The notes under the pieces were generated by a model. That model was not told where the DNA came from. It ran no database searches and saw nothing but the letters and a program-made list of their open reading frames with translations. This document shows positions 10,770 through 22,967 of a stretch of 60,000 bases of DNA, in pieces. Position numbers and translations under genes: made by a program. This DNA comes from Owenia fusiformis (lineage: Eukaryota > Annelida > Polychaeta > Sabellida > Oweniidae). Numbering within the stretch: the first letter of the stretch is position 1; every line of letters begins with the position of its first letter. The stretch spans positions 2,921,730-2,981,729 of the forward strand of contig CAIIXF020000007.1 in assembly GCA_903813345.2 (NCBI GenBank), in the 5' to 3' direction.

Positions 10770-11255
10770 AGTGCTGGCGGGCTCTGCACGCAAAGGGAAT
10801 TTATTTCTGAGGTGCACGGCCGAGTATCGGCCGGCGGTGTCCCGTGCATCTGAGACAACCAGAGGACGAGGTTTTTTAACGGACAGCGGTCGAGCTCCGA
10901 CCGAGCTCCGGCCGATGTGGGACAGAGCATCGGCCGGTCACTGTTCAAAGCCCGTTAACAACCCGGCCGGCGATCGCACGGTGTCCTGTTACCTGCTCGG
11001 GTACCGGCCGTATTCCTTCCGATGTCCGGCCGACCTCCGGCCGGTAGTTGCTGCCACATCGGCAGAAAAAAACTACCATTTGAGGGGACAGACTCTGTAC
11101 GGTCACCGGCCGGTGTTCGGTCGGTCGCCTGAAGATGTCCGGACGGAGTCCGTTCACGTCACCGAGCTCTGCTTCCGATGAGGAGAGCTCGGTGGCACCA
11201 AAAAAATCCACCGAGCTCTACCGATGCCGGACATCGGCCGGGCTATTTGACTAGG
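10770..11255. mobile_element. GC- and CpG-rich inverted-repeat element
   Basis: An island of strongly GC-rich, CpG-rich sequence in AT-rich surroundings, full of CGGCCGG and GAGCTCGG words that pair with each other. The outer parts (CGGCCGGCGGTGTCCCGTG on the left, GGTCACCGGCCGGTG on the right) are similar in inverted orientation. The right border, GGGCTATTTGACTAGGCCATAAGATG, resembles the right border of the 42.3-43.8 kb element (GGCTATGTGACCTAGGCATTAGATGG), so the two share a family. The overlapping open frames on both strands are a by-product of the GC content. Confidence 0.65.
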
Positions 11256-13250
11256 CCATAAGATGTTTTCAACAACCACGTACCCAGTACTGGCACCAGA
11301 ATGTCCACACAAATGTTGCAACACACATGCCCTCTTTGATACAAATAGCATGCGTTAAAATGAAATCTGGTAGTTTGATTTAATCTTATTTAACTCATTG
11401 ATAACAGTGAATCGTGTTACATTTGTGAATAAAAGTTAACGTGACAATTGCGAAATTTAAAGAATTGGCTAATTTGCTTTAAAAACACAATTTGCAAATA
11501 ATAATTCCGTGATGTTCCCAGGGCTTTGTATTAATGGCCCCGGCTATTATGTTAGGAAATGTGTACGTAATTACCATTATGGGTCGTTCCTGGACTGCTT
11601 GGGGTAACCATTAATCTAACATGTTAAGCTATTGTGACAGGAGACCATCTCCATAGCGATTCGTTCAGTGCATTCCTTACAAGCACTGAACGATTGCTCG
11701 TAGATGGATAGGAAACCGTGCACTATTTAGACCATGTGACCAATTAAAGATATCCGAAACTTTTCGAAATTCTGTCAATTTCCAAAATATCCGAGTGAAT
11801 GAATCTGGATCATAATCAAGGATAGAAATCAAATTCAATTAACATTAATGAATGTAATTCTAGAATTGACCCAAATACCTCAAATAACCTTGTGATAGGC
11901 CACCTCTAAGGCGAAAATAACGATCCAAGGGTATTTTACTTCTTTAAAGTAATGTGGAATGGATGAAATGTTAGTTCAACCTACATATGAATAAGAAAAA
12001 CTGAATCCCAAAGCACATTGGTACATATAAACATAGTTTTTACTGACCTTGGTTGTGTTTTGACTTCACAATTCAGCGTTTTCAACAGAAATAAATTTGC
12101 TCACACTTGCACATTGTTTGGGATTCCCTAGTCAAAGGTCATGTGACTAATAATCAGAACGAGGCTATGACCTGTGAGCTATTCCAATTGAGAGGTTAGG
12201 AGAATTTTTTCATATTCTAGGTTCCACTTATTTCTGACGGTTTTCTATACAATCACTGAATCTCTTTCTTGCAAAAGAATAACTATTATATCAGGAACAC
12301 ATAATTAATAAAACATTATGTAATCACTATGTACAGAACACGAAAATTACTCTTTTCAAAAGTAGGTCACATTTTCTCCCAAGTTTTATATGCAATATTG
12401 CTCTGAACGAAATGCAAGAAAATGTGTAAACAAACATACTTTGGTGACGTCATCAACTTGAGTGCAAAATTCGAAGTGGACGATGTGAAATCAAATTCAA
12501 TGTACCCACTTCAATATGAGAAATCTCCGCTATCCTTGAGTAATATGAGCTGAAGTTACCCCAGTAGCAAGGTAAGACATTGCTCTTCGTGTGATATTCA
12601 ATAGATTTTGCTAAAAATGCCTTAAACGAAGGCCATATCACTTTAAATTGAGGGATAAATGAAAACCTTTAAATGAAAGATGAAACTACACGGTCGTTTT
12701 GGAATCCTCTACTTTTGAATTTATACGCAGGTCAGTAGTTTTTGCCTTTGCTAAAGGTTTCTTATTTAAAAGATTCCAAGGGAAAGTCAAATTTGACGAA
12801 ATTGGCCCAAAATCACCTGAAATGTGCTCGATATAGTGAAAACTGCATGATTTTCAATTTTTGGCTGGCTATGGGCGCCTGGTACCACGCATGCTAAACA
12901 AACCCGCATGGCCAATGATCCAGAGGGGACCCATTTTCATTCATCAAGATTCATATGAACAAAAATAATTGATTTAAGTTGGTTGCTCAAATTTATTGAA
13001 CATTTCTGTTTTGTAAAGTAGCCCAGGGTATCAAAATGTACAAATATAAAGGATATCGGCTTCATATTATGTGCGAATTGAAAAATCAAAAATGCATGTA
13101 AAAAACAAAACTTGAATCCAATATCAGAGCTGCGCAATGAGACATTCATAGCGTTTGTGCCTGCTATCAGGTGATAGCATCTGTCAATCAGTTTTAGTTT
13201 CAAAAACAACTTGTCTCTGTGTCAGGTATACTGATTCATTTCATCTTCAG
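11256..13250. other. Intergenic or intronic; no clear feature
   Basis: No repeat pair or coding exon that I can support. It may include the intron upstream of the exon-like segment at 13251. Confidence 0.4.
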
Positions 13251-13540
13251 GTTCATCTATAGCTGAGAAAATACTTGTCAAAAACGGTTCACCTCTTAGG
13301 GACACCCGATATGTGTATTTTGCAGAAACCGAAAGATGTATCTACAATGGCAGTGCGATGGAGGTATTGTATCTAGTCAACCAGTGCGATCCAATAGTGA
13401 TATTTCAACCGAAGATAAACAACTACAAAATCGAATTAAATATCGTTCCTAATTTCATGAACAGGCAGCCTAAAGGACACCATGCTTATGCACTATTAAG
13501 TGCATTAATGCACCTTTTTGGTTTGTATTTATATATCTGA
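13251..13540 (+). CDS. Exon-like open segment, unrecognised protein (terminal exon candidate)
   Basis: A strong acceptor (ATTTCATCTTCAG ending at 13250) opens an uninterrupted frame of 95 codons to a TGA. The frame is entered with two bases completing a codon. The peptide is well mixed in composition and looks protein-like: LRDTRYVYFAETERCIYN, then YLVNQCDPIVIFQPK, then NFMNRQPKGHHAYAL. I do not recognise the family. The motif YVYFxExxR is faintly reminiscent of glycosyltransferase-type domains, but this is only an impression. No upstream exon was identified. It may be a terminal exon or a decayed gene fragment. Confidence 0.4.
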
Positions 13541-14189
13541 AATTTGTCATTGCCCCAGACGCGCATTTCTGCCATGTTCCTTTTCGAAAAGTTCAGATTC
13601 TGAAAAACTCCAAATCTGAAGTTTTTGCTTTTTCTCGGAGCTCCTTACCTTAATATACAAAGAAATGTTTGGCCCAGTACGTTGCGACGCTGCTTGGCAT
13701 CAAATGGTACTGAATTTGCTGGAGTTTAAAATCATATCATTTTGATCAATGGATTGATTTCACGAAGAGACTCGTAAAACTCTGCAATTTACTTCAAAAC
13801 GTTGAGGAAGTCTTATTAAGACAATAAAACATGATAAATTTATTTTCGTTTTGCAAAGAGACAAAAATGTCTTTGTTCTGAGCATTTAATAAAAAAAATT
13901 ATAAATGGCCAATTTAAATTAAGAAAAAATCATTTAATCGTTAAAACTGATATCATGGCATATGGTATTCTCCAGATTGATTGGTATCTGAGTCTCATCT
14001 TCTGGCATATAATTGTAACATATGTAATTATTAGTTATTTTAGTTTTAAACAAACGTAGGCTATAATTGCAATATTACGGTCGTAACTTGGACAAAATTA
14101 GTAGGGTGGGGGGGAAGAGGCGTCTTTCAGAAAATTTAAAGATAAATCTGCAAGATTTATGTCTTCATGAGAAAGTTCAAAATAAATCG
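13541..14189. other. AT-rich, no feature recognised
   Basis: No coding, RNA or repeat feature was supported. A G-run (GGGTGGGGGGGGAAG) lies near 14103. Confidence 0.4.
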
Positions 14190-14370
14190 CAACATTAATA
14201 GGCGCACGGCATAGTAAAATCTGTCGGGGGTTATGATTTTTTCAAGTGATACGCTTAGAGATCTATGTATTAAAAAAGGAGTAACGTCACCAGCGTGCAA
14301 AACTCAATCTTTTGCTTTAAATCAGGCAACGAGGGTCTACAAGACCTGTTATAAATACTTAATCCACTTA
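14190..14370 (+). repeat. Dispersed repeat, copy 1
   Basis: Shares an ordered series of words with 27360-27530: TAGGCGCA(C/G), then GAGATCT-TTAAAAAAGG, then CACCA(G/A)CGT(G/A)CAAAA, then AAATC(A/G)GGCAAC, then GGTCTAC(A/-)GACCTGTTATAAATA. The open frame starting at 14233 lies inside the repeat and is not taken as a gene. Confidence 0.75.
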
Positions 14371-14794
14371 CTTACCCATCGAGGATTATTTTTAAAACGT
14401 TTAATTATGACTCATTTAAAAAAAACAGTAACAAAAAATAAAAAAAATATTTACAAATCAATACCAATTCTGTCTTCGTTTCATGCTCCGTAATGTCTTC
14501 CTTTCCTAAGCGGGAGAATTATTTGTCACCATCCAAACTACGCGATGTATTTCTGAGGTGAAATCATGTTTTGAAACCGGAATCTTCGAACACCATGCGT
14601 GCCAAATATTCAGTTGAAATTGAAGGATAAAAGCGATCAAATCAAGAAAACAAAAACTCTTACTAAATTATGCTTCCGGAAGTCCGGCCTTGTCGAAGCA
14701 AACACAATTGTTTTCGTTCCCAGTTGATCCCTAATGAATATACAGGTTACACTAATTCTATTTACAACACACATAGATATGAGCTCTATTTAGG

Positions 14795-15028
14795 ATGAAA
14801 GATGACTGTAAAATATGGCTCAATCTGACAAATTACAACCTTGCTTCGAAAGTGAAAAATGGTAGATACAGTACGTGGCGGTTAATGACCGTTCTCAAAA
14901 GACTACTCCTGGTCCAGGAAAAGGATGGCGCCAGAAAAGTATCCATTTTTTGGTTCTGTGTCGTACACATTGCGGGTTCCAGCTGCCTCTATCATCTCAA
15001 GGAACTTCAGATAGATAAGAAGACTTGA
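14795..15028 (+). CDS. Weak coding candidate with a possible membrane segment
   Basis: An ATG directly after an acceptor-like TATTTAG opens 77 codons. It has a basic start, a hydrophobic run (VSIFWFCVVHIAGSSCLYHL, about residues 50-69) and a short charged tail, the layout of a type II membrane anchor. No family is recognised, and no donor joins it convincingly to the exon-like segment at 15114. It may be spurious. Confidence 0.2.
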   Translation: MKDDCKIWLNLTNYNLASKVKNGRYSTWRLMTVLKRLLLVQEKDGARKVSIFWFCVVHIAGSSCLYHLKELQIDKKT

Positions 15029-15113
15029 TAAATCAGATAAAACAGATTTTCGCATTCAAAATTAGAAATATATTCCTTGTTTTACAATCAATTTTCGCAA
15101 TTTTCAATTTTAG

Positions 15114-15295
15114 ATAATAGCCTAAAGAAGCTAATAGATCTGTCACACTTTGGTCGATTGGGCACATGTTCGCCACGTGCACCGTATGAATACTCAGCTG
15201 GGTTAAGCGGATGGGTACGGCATGGATACAAGGTGGACAAAACAGATATGTTTTACAAGATATTCCCCAACACATCAAATACAAAAATTAACAAG
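15114..15295 (+). CDS. Exon-like segment, unrecognised protein
   Basis: Flanked by an acceptor (TTTTCAATTTTAG) and a donor (AACAAG then GTAACA), with an open frame across all 60 codons. The peptide has protein-like composition: SLKKLIDLSHFGRLGTCS, then RAPYEYSAGLSGWVRHGYKV, then MFYKIFPN. I do not recognise the family. It lies 1.6 kb downstream of the 13251 segment on the same strand, so both could come from one gene or gene relic, but their phases do not join directly. Confidence 0.4.
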
Positions 15296-15594
15296 GTAAC
15301 ATGCAAAATGTCACCCCGCCATTTGTTACAAACGCCATGTCATTTGTTACAGATGCCGAGTCTTGCCGACCGCCGTACTTCTAACGCCAAACACTAATCG
15401 CCATCCACAAAAAAGTTGGAGATTCTAACAACATGTCACCACTTGTGATGGTGAATGACCAGAATTAGCCAAGGAGGGAGGGGGTCAGTTTTCAAAATAT
15501 TCTGACGTACCCTCCGCGCTGAGTCTAGTTATAAACTACCGAAGACGAAGCTCTCTTTTAAGAAGTGAAGTCGAACAATTGCAAAGGGTATTCT

Positions 15595-15607
15595 GGGGGG
15601 GGGGGGG
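15595..15607. repeat. Poly(G) run
   Basis: Thirteen consecutive G residues following AAAGGGTATTCTG. A possible assembly or sequencing weak point. Confidence 0.95.
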
Positions 15608-15837
15608 TAAAGACCATTTTGCCTCACTTGAAAGGCTTAATGGTGAAAACTGACTGACACATTTCACTTTGTCATCGTCGCTGATTGGTCAAATTAGATT
15701 TATTGAGCCAACGGAAACAAAATGGCAAATTGGCGTATCTACCAAAACTATTGTTATTTCACGTCAAGATAAAATAATATGTAAGAAATATGTTTACTTC
15801 AGAAATTAGATGTTGGACATTTTTGACAAACAAATGT

Positions 15838-16318
15838 TACTGTTCCACAACTAGTTACTTTGACGGAACGTCAATGTAACAAAATGGATGAACTTCCTGG
15901 TTTTTTGTTTTCTCGATTTAAACCTACTTATAAGTCAAGTTGCAGATTGCAATTTGTGACAAAGCTAGGAAATATAGTCTAGCTCAAATAAATATCTTCG
16001 GTTTGGAATTTGTTTTGTAAATGAAGTTAGTCCCTCGTTTTTGTTACATGGACGAAAGTCCGTTAAATTAGCGATGTATGTTACGTCCATGTAACAAAAG
16101 CGATAGTCTAAATGCATGAATTACAGCTTTAAGAATCAAATTCCAAACCGAGAGCATTTCTTAAAGCTAGACTATATTGTCTAACTTTGTGCCAAATGAT
16201 GATCCGCAACTTGACTTATAAGTAGGCTTAAATCGAGAAAACCAAGAACTCGTATCCAGGAAGTTCATCCATTTTGTTACATTTACGTTCCGTCAAAGTA
16301 ACTAGTTGTGGAACAGTG
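15838..16318. mobile_element. Inverted-repeat element, CACTGTTCC ends, 5-bp target duplication AATGT
   Basis: A 481-bp element. The left end TACTGTTCCACAACTAG (first base altered from C) pairs with the right end ending in CTAGTTGTGGAACAGTG. Pairing continues well inwards, through the GTTACTTTGACGGAACG and AACTTCCTGG words, and a palindromic centre lies near 16050. AATGT flanks both sides (15833-15837 and 16319-16323). No transposase reading frame. CAC ends with a 5-bp duplication resemble Transib-type transposons. Confidence 0.85.
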
Positions 16319-16323
16319 AATGT

Positions 16324-17216
16324 GGTGCGAAAATTGTTTGGCATGCAAATATAAAACTAAGAGGATCTGTCAGAATCAGCGTCATGTCAATACACCTACA
16401 GCCTGTACTTAAATGTGTGCCCTTCGGCTTATATTTGCAATGTGTCTGTAATGCGCTTTTCTGTTACTGTCGGTATGCTATTGCACAGAGGCTGGAAGCT
16501 GGGTATGATTAGAGAGTTTAAGCTAGTGATATTTTTCACAACGTAACCGTGATCGCAAAGCCAATGAATCAATACAGTAATGTAGCGCGCATACGAAATA
16601 GGCGCTACTTAGTCTACTTCAGATACCCGATCAGCTTCAGAGCTGTGTTTAGAACGGGAGATTTGCAATTTCGCGTTGGTGTCAACGGAAATCATTATAC
16701 TCATTTCTATTGAATATACTATGCTGGCAATTTTGATTTCGATGCACAGTATAATGCTTGCTGAAGAAAATGATGTGTGTCATACATGTTTTACGACAAC
16801 TTGTGCGTACAACAACTTGTGCATACAGGTTGACGTTTCGATTTTATGTGCATTGCTCATACTTGAGTTTCAAATTGACTTTTGTAATAACTTGAAACCA
16901 TCTTCTAATTTATTCCACTAACCTTTTATTGTTTCTCCAAATAAGTTCTTTGGATATCGGATTTGAATGGTGTTAATCACGGGCAATTGATGATTTGCGA
17001 TCACTGGATGGATTGTATCTAGAAGTAACGTCACAATTAGGCCACATTGCTGTAACTGTTTGATTTTGAGAGATTATCGTATGTATTTCGTATTTTATTG
17101 ATTTATTTTTCACGAAAGTATTTGACTACAATATGCGAAGTCTAAGATCTTATTGACATGATTTAGATAGCGGTTTAAGCGCGCCCCGATTTAAAAAACG
17201 GGGGATGGGTGGGGCG
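16324..17216. other. No gene recognised
   Basis: Open frames at 16306-16512 and 16676-16921 lack splice or domain support. Nothing else was seen apart from a short G-rich palindromic patch near 17180-17215. Confidence 0.5.
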
Positions 17217-17227
17217 CTTATCACGTG

Positions 17228-17687
17228 CACTGTTCCACAGCTGGATGACTCTAACTGCAGTAAGCTTCATTCAAGATGGTTGCCAAATTTTTTTCGATTT
17301 CGATAAACCTTTGATTTCAGCTAAACTAAACTGAATCTGGATTCCAAATTTCTCGCCATGCAAGCTAATAAAGCTACCACAGATAAATGTTCAAACAACC
17401 GCGATAATTTTAAAGAAAAAAGCTTCACTTAGAATTACTCTAACTGAAGTTGTCATCATCAAGTGAAGTGAAGCCGTTTTCTTTCAAATTCTCTAACATT
17501 GCGGGTGTTTGGGCATTTATTTGTGGTTTTTATAATCATAGTTTCATCTGTTTGTATGACGAAACTTTTGGAATCAAGATTCACTTTAGTTTAGCTGAAA
17601 TCGGAGGTTTGTCGAAAATGAAAGAATTTCGGCAACCATCTTGAATGACGCTAACTGCAGTTAGAGTCATCCAGCTGTGGAACAGTG
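17228..17687. mobile_element. Inverted-repeat element with CACTGTTCCACAGCTGG ends
   Basis: A 460-bp element whose ends pair over about 60 bp (CACTGTTCCACAGCTGGATG on the left, its complement on the right). Arms continue through TGCAG and CAAGATGGTTGCC words. The sequence CTTAT occurs immediately after the right end (17688-17692) and 6 bp before the left end (17217-17221, then CACGTG). This is probably a 5-bp target duplication with an extra terminal hexamer. Same terminal type as the element at 15838. Confidence 0.8.
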
Positions 17688-17692
17688 CTTAT

Positions 17693-19193
17693 AGGCATTG
17701 ATGTTTAGTATGAATTTCAAAGAAACTTCACACATATATAAATATATACTAGTACTCGAAATACCTGGTAAAAATCCGACCCATAGTTTGCATAAAAGAA
17801 GCGATAATCGTTTCAGCTCAGAACTGCTATGTGTCCGCCATTTCGTCTCTCCATCATGTTTAATATCATTTTTTAAATATGTCTCATACCAATAAGACGA
17901 AATACATGACAACAGTATCCATTAACAAAATACTTGAATTCTGATCGCAAAAAGGTCAATTAAAAATTCCATTTTGGACATTTCCCAATTAAAAAGTCTA
18001 AATGCTGTTATACAAATTGGAAACTATTGCAGAATTTAGTAAAGGTTTGTGAAAAATTAGGATAAGGTTTCAAAATTATGCACAGGACAATATATAACTA
18101 CTAAATATAGGCAGGGACTTTTAATTGCCAAAAAGTTGAGTATCAAAAAGCATTTATATATACCTCAGTCTGTGTTTTACTATCATAAATTGTTCTGACA
18201 TAACATATACAATTATATATTTTCAGATGTTATCAAGGTTCAAAATTGACAGTAGTTTCCAAAGTCAATTGATTTTCACTTTTAGTGATGGACTTAGAAA
18301 CACTGGTTCAACCTACTGATTTGGCAATGGACCGACTGCCAATATTGTAAATTGTGGCAACCAGCTGTCAGCCCAAGTCAAGACATCTTCATCAATCAAG
18401 GTATTACATTTGCAGATATGACTGATGGAATACCCTGCATGATAGTATATTTGAATTTTAAGATCTGAAACTTGAAATGTCTTGTTACTTTGTTTTGAAT
18501 TTCTCCATTGTACAATGCCTCTTCGATTCAGCAATAATTCTCATCACAGAACAATTCATTATTCCTGAAACAAACAGATGTAACGAATTGATGGGGATTA
18601 AAACTCCCAGGCGTTACCGGAGTTCATGAGCAGGAGTTAACTAAAGTCCTTATAAAGATTCCTATAGGTGACCTCGACTTTTACCATTCAGATTTTCCTT
18701 CCTCGTTTTATTTAACGTATATATAAATACATGTTCCGAGACTTGAGAATTAATATGCAATGTCATCCAAATTTGGAAACTTCTGATGGCTTGTTTATAT
18801 AAAAAAAATAATAATCTAAGTATTTGGGATAGATTCAACTTTATGTCAACTTATTTGGCAATGTATCTTTTTGTTATGAATTAAATTAAATGAATGTGCG
18901 GTTAAGTAGGTTTTAGTTTCCTCATTAAACAATGTGTATAATAGTAAACAAAACGTTGAAAATGTTTCCTCATTGATACAGAAAGGTAAGACCTTTGCAC
19001 TTGTTAGATGAATGCTTATATAATCAGTAAAACTATTAGACTATATGACCTATTTACGGCATTTGAAAACCCTTCACCAAACGATAAGCGAAGCATTTGA
19101 AGTGCTTGTATTCGAGTGATAATTAAACGCGATTTTATAATATGGGATAAAGCTATTGATAATACGTATATAATAGGAATCGAGTTATCGTAA
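17693..19193. other. AT-rich; weak exon-like patches only
   Basis: A strong acceptor-like TATATTTTCAG near 18225 opens a 30-codon frame. On the minus strand 18313-18534 is open, with a protein-like end. Neither has enough context to call. Confidence 0.35.
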
Positions 19194-19250
19194 GAGTGGT
19201 AAATCATGGTTTATAAACGAGTGGTAAATTAAAGTTTATAAACGAGTGGG
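19194..19250. repeat. 25-bp tandem repeat, about 2.3 copies
   Basis: The unit GAGTGGTAAAT-A-GGTTTATAAAC is repeated at 19194 and 19219, with a partial third copy at 19244. Confidence 0.85.
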
Positions 19251-20640
19251 ATCGGTTTCCACAGCCAGGTTCAGCAAGTCTCAGCGGATACAGTTACAGA
19301 TTGATACAATTCTTAAGGATTTTAAGTACATTTATAAACGCCTTGTGAATACAACATATACATGACATATTGAATGGATTAAATGTCTAACGGAGGTATC
19401 AGAACTGAATTGATAATGAAGAAGGTGACGGTCGAAGCTTAGATAGCTTTGTGTGAAAGATATGCAAGGTATGTATGACACTTTGTACAGTAAAACCCCT
19501 TGAGATGAATACTCATGGGACGTAGTTCAGGATCTAGGTTTGGGGTATTCATCTTGGAGAGGTAGATTGATTTAACATTAGTGCCAATCGGAACATTACA
19601 TATAGAGCCTGTATGGAAAAGTGTCAGCATGTTCATTATATCAGGGATATTCAAGTTGATAGATACGGCAGTTCGTATTGTGTAAACTTAGGGAATACAC
19701 TCGTGGAACGGTATGGTAATAAAATATAACGGCTGAATGATGGTAGACTATGTCAGTTTATTTAATATCCTATTCAGCAGATTCATAACGGATGTTTATT
19801 TTGTTTTAAAAAGTAATCAGTGGCCTAGTTACAAAGTTGAGACAGATATCATTCGTGGGAGTTGCTGTATACTTATCGTTCCTTATCGTTCACCACCAGG
19901 GGACTATAACTTTTAAATCATAGTTTTACTTATCAAATAGACCTTTGAAAACATTTTATCTATGAATTAACCTATGAATCACTCTCACAAAGTCTAGTAT
20001 TCCATCGTTTTTACAACAGTATAACGTATCGAGATTTTCTGTTGTAAACCTTTCTATTTTTGTGTATACATGTTTAATACTTGTCACCGAAGCACATTGG
20101 TCTCAATCGAAAGGTAACACCTGAGATCCAGAAATGCAACAAGTAATTTATACAATATTGGGGTTCCTATGATATTATTTCAAGCATTCATCTTTTTCAT
20201 CCTTATTCACAGTCCGTGTGTGGAAATGAATTTTATATATACTATTATATATGGACAATTCAATATATCTGGGCAGTTTTAACCATTTCATTACTTATTT
20301 CCGACCTTCATGTACATGTATATGCTTTAGATCAATTCGATTTTTGCAAGGGTATACAAAAATGACAACATGACACTTTATTTAATTACTTAATGTTTAA
20401 TTTAATCTACGAATGGGTTTCTGTTATCTTCGTGGGTTTAACAGATAATATTATTTCATTAAAATGAAAACAAAGCAATTAACAAGAAAAATATGTAATA
20501 ATACTCGCTATATATAGAGAAGTCGCTAGTGTGAGACTAAAAATCCAGAAACTGTCACTTATCTATCACATTTAGATTTCGGCCTTGATATTTTTCGAAT
20601 TTCATTCAATTTTAATTTGTTGAATGTAATAAACTTTCTG
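19251..20640. other. AT-rich intergenic sequence
   Basis: No feature recognised. Confidence 0.45.
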
Positions 20641-21235
20641 TAATTCCTTCCGTAAGTCCGTTCGTGTGTCCAGACGATAACTCAAATACTGGTTGACGGA
20701 TCTGGTACAGATTCTTAGACTGATGCTTAATATGTGGATAGGACCTCAACTCGAGTAGGAATTTTCAACATGGCCTCTCAATGCATAATTGTGTCCAGTA
20801 TTTCAAATACCAGTCGACGGATTTAAATTTCATATTCTCTGGTCTCTCTAGAAATGTGGAACTCTACTCAAGAATTTTTTCAAAATGGCTAATGATTTCC
20901 AAAATGGCTGCCTATTTCATTGAAACATGTAATTTTTATGATTCAAATACAAATTATAGGATTTTGACCAAAATGCAAATTTTGTAGCTAGGATAATGAC
21001 TAAAAGGCAAAGGACCTCTGCTCAGAAGGCATTTTCAATAAGGTCGCTCATGCATTTCAAAATAGGCGCTGTTTTCCATGAAACAAAATTGTATGTTCAT
21101 TTACCAGTCGACGGATTTGTTTCAAATTGCATATATGCTGATGCCTTACATGTAGGCACATTAAAATCTGAACTCTGCTCAAAAAGGATGCTGAATTTTT
21201 AAAATGGCCGCCATTTCTCAGGAAAATAGATTTTC
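20641..21235. repeat. Dispersed repeat with roughly 180-bp internal periodicity, copy 1
   Basis: Repeating words: ACCAGTCGACGGATTT, then an AT-rich A-T-GCTGAT patch, then ACCTCTGCTCA(G/A)AA, then one or more AAAATGGC(T/C)GCC words and CATGAAAC. The same words in the same order fill 38880-39310, and part of the pattern is at 8560-8800. Confidence 0.7.
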
Positions 21236-21381
21236 TTCTGATAACACAGCACAAGTACATGTACTAGTTCTTTTATAGGCCAAGGTCTTATGATCGCGTG
21301 GCCTCTATTCAAGAAGGAATATTTAAAGTTGGGTGTCATATCACATGAGGTGTGTAGATTTGGGCAAAAATGAAACAATAC

Positions 21382-21913
21382 TATCAGTTATCACACGTTT
21401 CAGCATGTGATACAGGAAATATTCCACGAAAGGTAATACTTTATCACATGCTCTGTAAAATTCCAGTAATCTGATTGGTTGATTACCGTGTGAGTTTTCC
21501 CGTCTCACACGGCCGTCTCACACGTTACTAGAGGCAACCAGTGATGATCAATAGCAACGATGTGACGTCACTGATTATATCACTTCTAGCTAAGGAAAAC
21601 AATATGACGTCATACTATTTCACAAACAAGTACGAATACAACGGTATGACGTCATATTGTTTCAAAGCGAAATCAAAAATTATAATAGTTACCAGAAGTA
21701 CTGAACACAATCATAACTGACCAAATCAAAATGCTTCAAAATTCCTAGACATGTGATAAAATCGTCATCACACGTTTCAGCTTATGTGATACAGGAAATA
21801 TTCCACTCGGGTAACAATGTATCACCACTCAAGCTTCGCTTTCGTGGATGATACAGTATTACCTTTCGTGGAATATTTCCTGTATCACATGCTGAAACGT
21901 GTGATAACTGATA
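21382..21913. mobile_element. Inverted-repeat element carrying three evenly spaced CREs
   Basis: Ends of about 65 bp pair almost perfectly, starting TATCAGTTATCACACGTTTC at 21382 and ending with its complement at 21913. An internal inverted duplicate of the same arm (near 21765-21900) gives a second hairpin. Perfect TGACGTCA palindromes lie at 21563, 21605 and 21647. No reading frame. No clear target duplication was found. Confidence 0.85.
21563..21654. promoter_or_regulatory. Three cAMP-response elements at exact 42-bp spacing
   Basis: TGACGTCA at 21563-21570, 21605-21612 and 21647-21654. The second and third are followed by similar sequence (ATACTATTTCA and ATATTGTTTCA), so they look like a diverged 42-bp tandem duplication. 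TGACGTCA is the CREB/ATF consensus; function is not shown. Confidence 0.6.
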
Positions 21914-22704
21914 TTCTACTCATTCTAGCTACCTCCTGGTTGTCTCTGTCATGTTATGTTCAAAATGATGAGTGATTCGATAATATATGTTTACAAGTGA
22001 TCAAAGTTTGTTTCCTTCAATACAACACAACTTTGTGAGGTTTGATTGGTAATATTTATGACGATTTTGAACGTTTTACGTCAAACTGAAAGAATACCAA
22101 TGGTGACAGATTGTGCTCTTCTTTTAGCGGACCTTTCTCATTTTCTTGCGAATATAAATTCTTACAAAGGATAAAAGCAAAATTTCACGTTGCAAAATTA
22201 TTTAATAAAACCTGAGACTAACATAAAATCATTTATATTATGTTATAAGTGTGTATTCGCTAGAAAATATCGCAACTTAATTTGATTTGATGTACTTTTT
22301 TATGCTCTCCCAAACACGGAGGAAAATAAAGAAACATTAACATGTTGTCATTTGGTGTTAGTTAGTTATCATACAATAAAGCTATTAAAGCAACAGGGTC
22401 CAGGATAGCCTATTGAATTTATGAATGATAACCCTCATGTGAAAGATTAGGTAAACAGATAAGGATCGATAGTTAAGTCAAAGGTCGACCCTCACTCGAT
22501 AGTTGGAGGCTAGCGGACTTCTCAGCAGTGGGCAATAAAATCTATTCAAATGCTAATTGAGTAATCATTATTTCAGCTGAGGGGACCGTCAGTTTGGATA
22601 TAACGAATACACACTTAGATAAAACAGATAGGTATATCGATGACCTGTTAAGTTTGAACAACTATTTTCAAGATTTTGTCAGTGCATATTGCCAATGTGA
22701 CAAT

Positions 22705-22967
22705 ATTCATGAAAATCGTCAACATAACAAAAGCGAGGGACTAAATATGTGAATTGCGTCTTCGTTAATATACCAAACATAGAACCGCCTGCATATTCTC
22801 AAACTAGGCTATCTTCCTTAACTTTGAGCCAAAGTATTTTCCACAACTTAACTTATAAGTGGTACATAGAATCGAGAAATAAAAATATCTTACCGAAAAC
22901 GAAGCCCGGAAGTTCTTCCATCTTGTTACGCTGACGTATCGTCAGCGTAACTAGGTGAGTAACAGTG
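22705..22967. mobile_element. Truncated relative of the 15838 element (right half)
   Basis: The order of words ACAAAAGCGAGGGACTAAAT, then CTTAACTTATAAGT, ATCGAGAAA, GGAAGTTCTTCCATCTTGTTAC and the end GTAACAGTG matches the right half of the 15838-16318 element. The left inverted arm is missing. The short palindrome ACGCTGACG-TATCGTCAGCGT lies near the right end. Confidence 0.7.

Noticed and set aside
10771-11211. Overlapping 136- and 88-codon frames on both strands
   Set aside because: A GC-rich self-complementary element has few stop codons by composition. The peptides are arginine/proline-rich shadows.
18224-18534. Acceptor-like TATATTTTCAG with a 30-codon frame, and a protein-like minus-strand frame ending WADSWLPQF
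   Set aside because: Opposite strands compete, no partner exons, and no family recognised.
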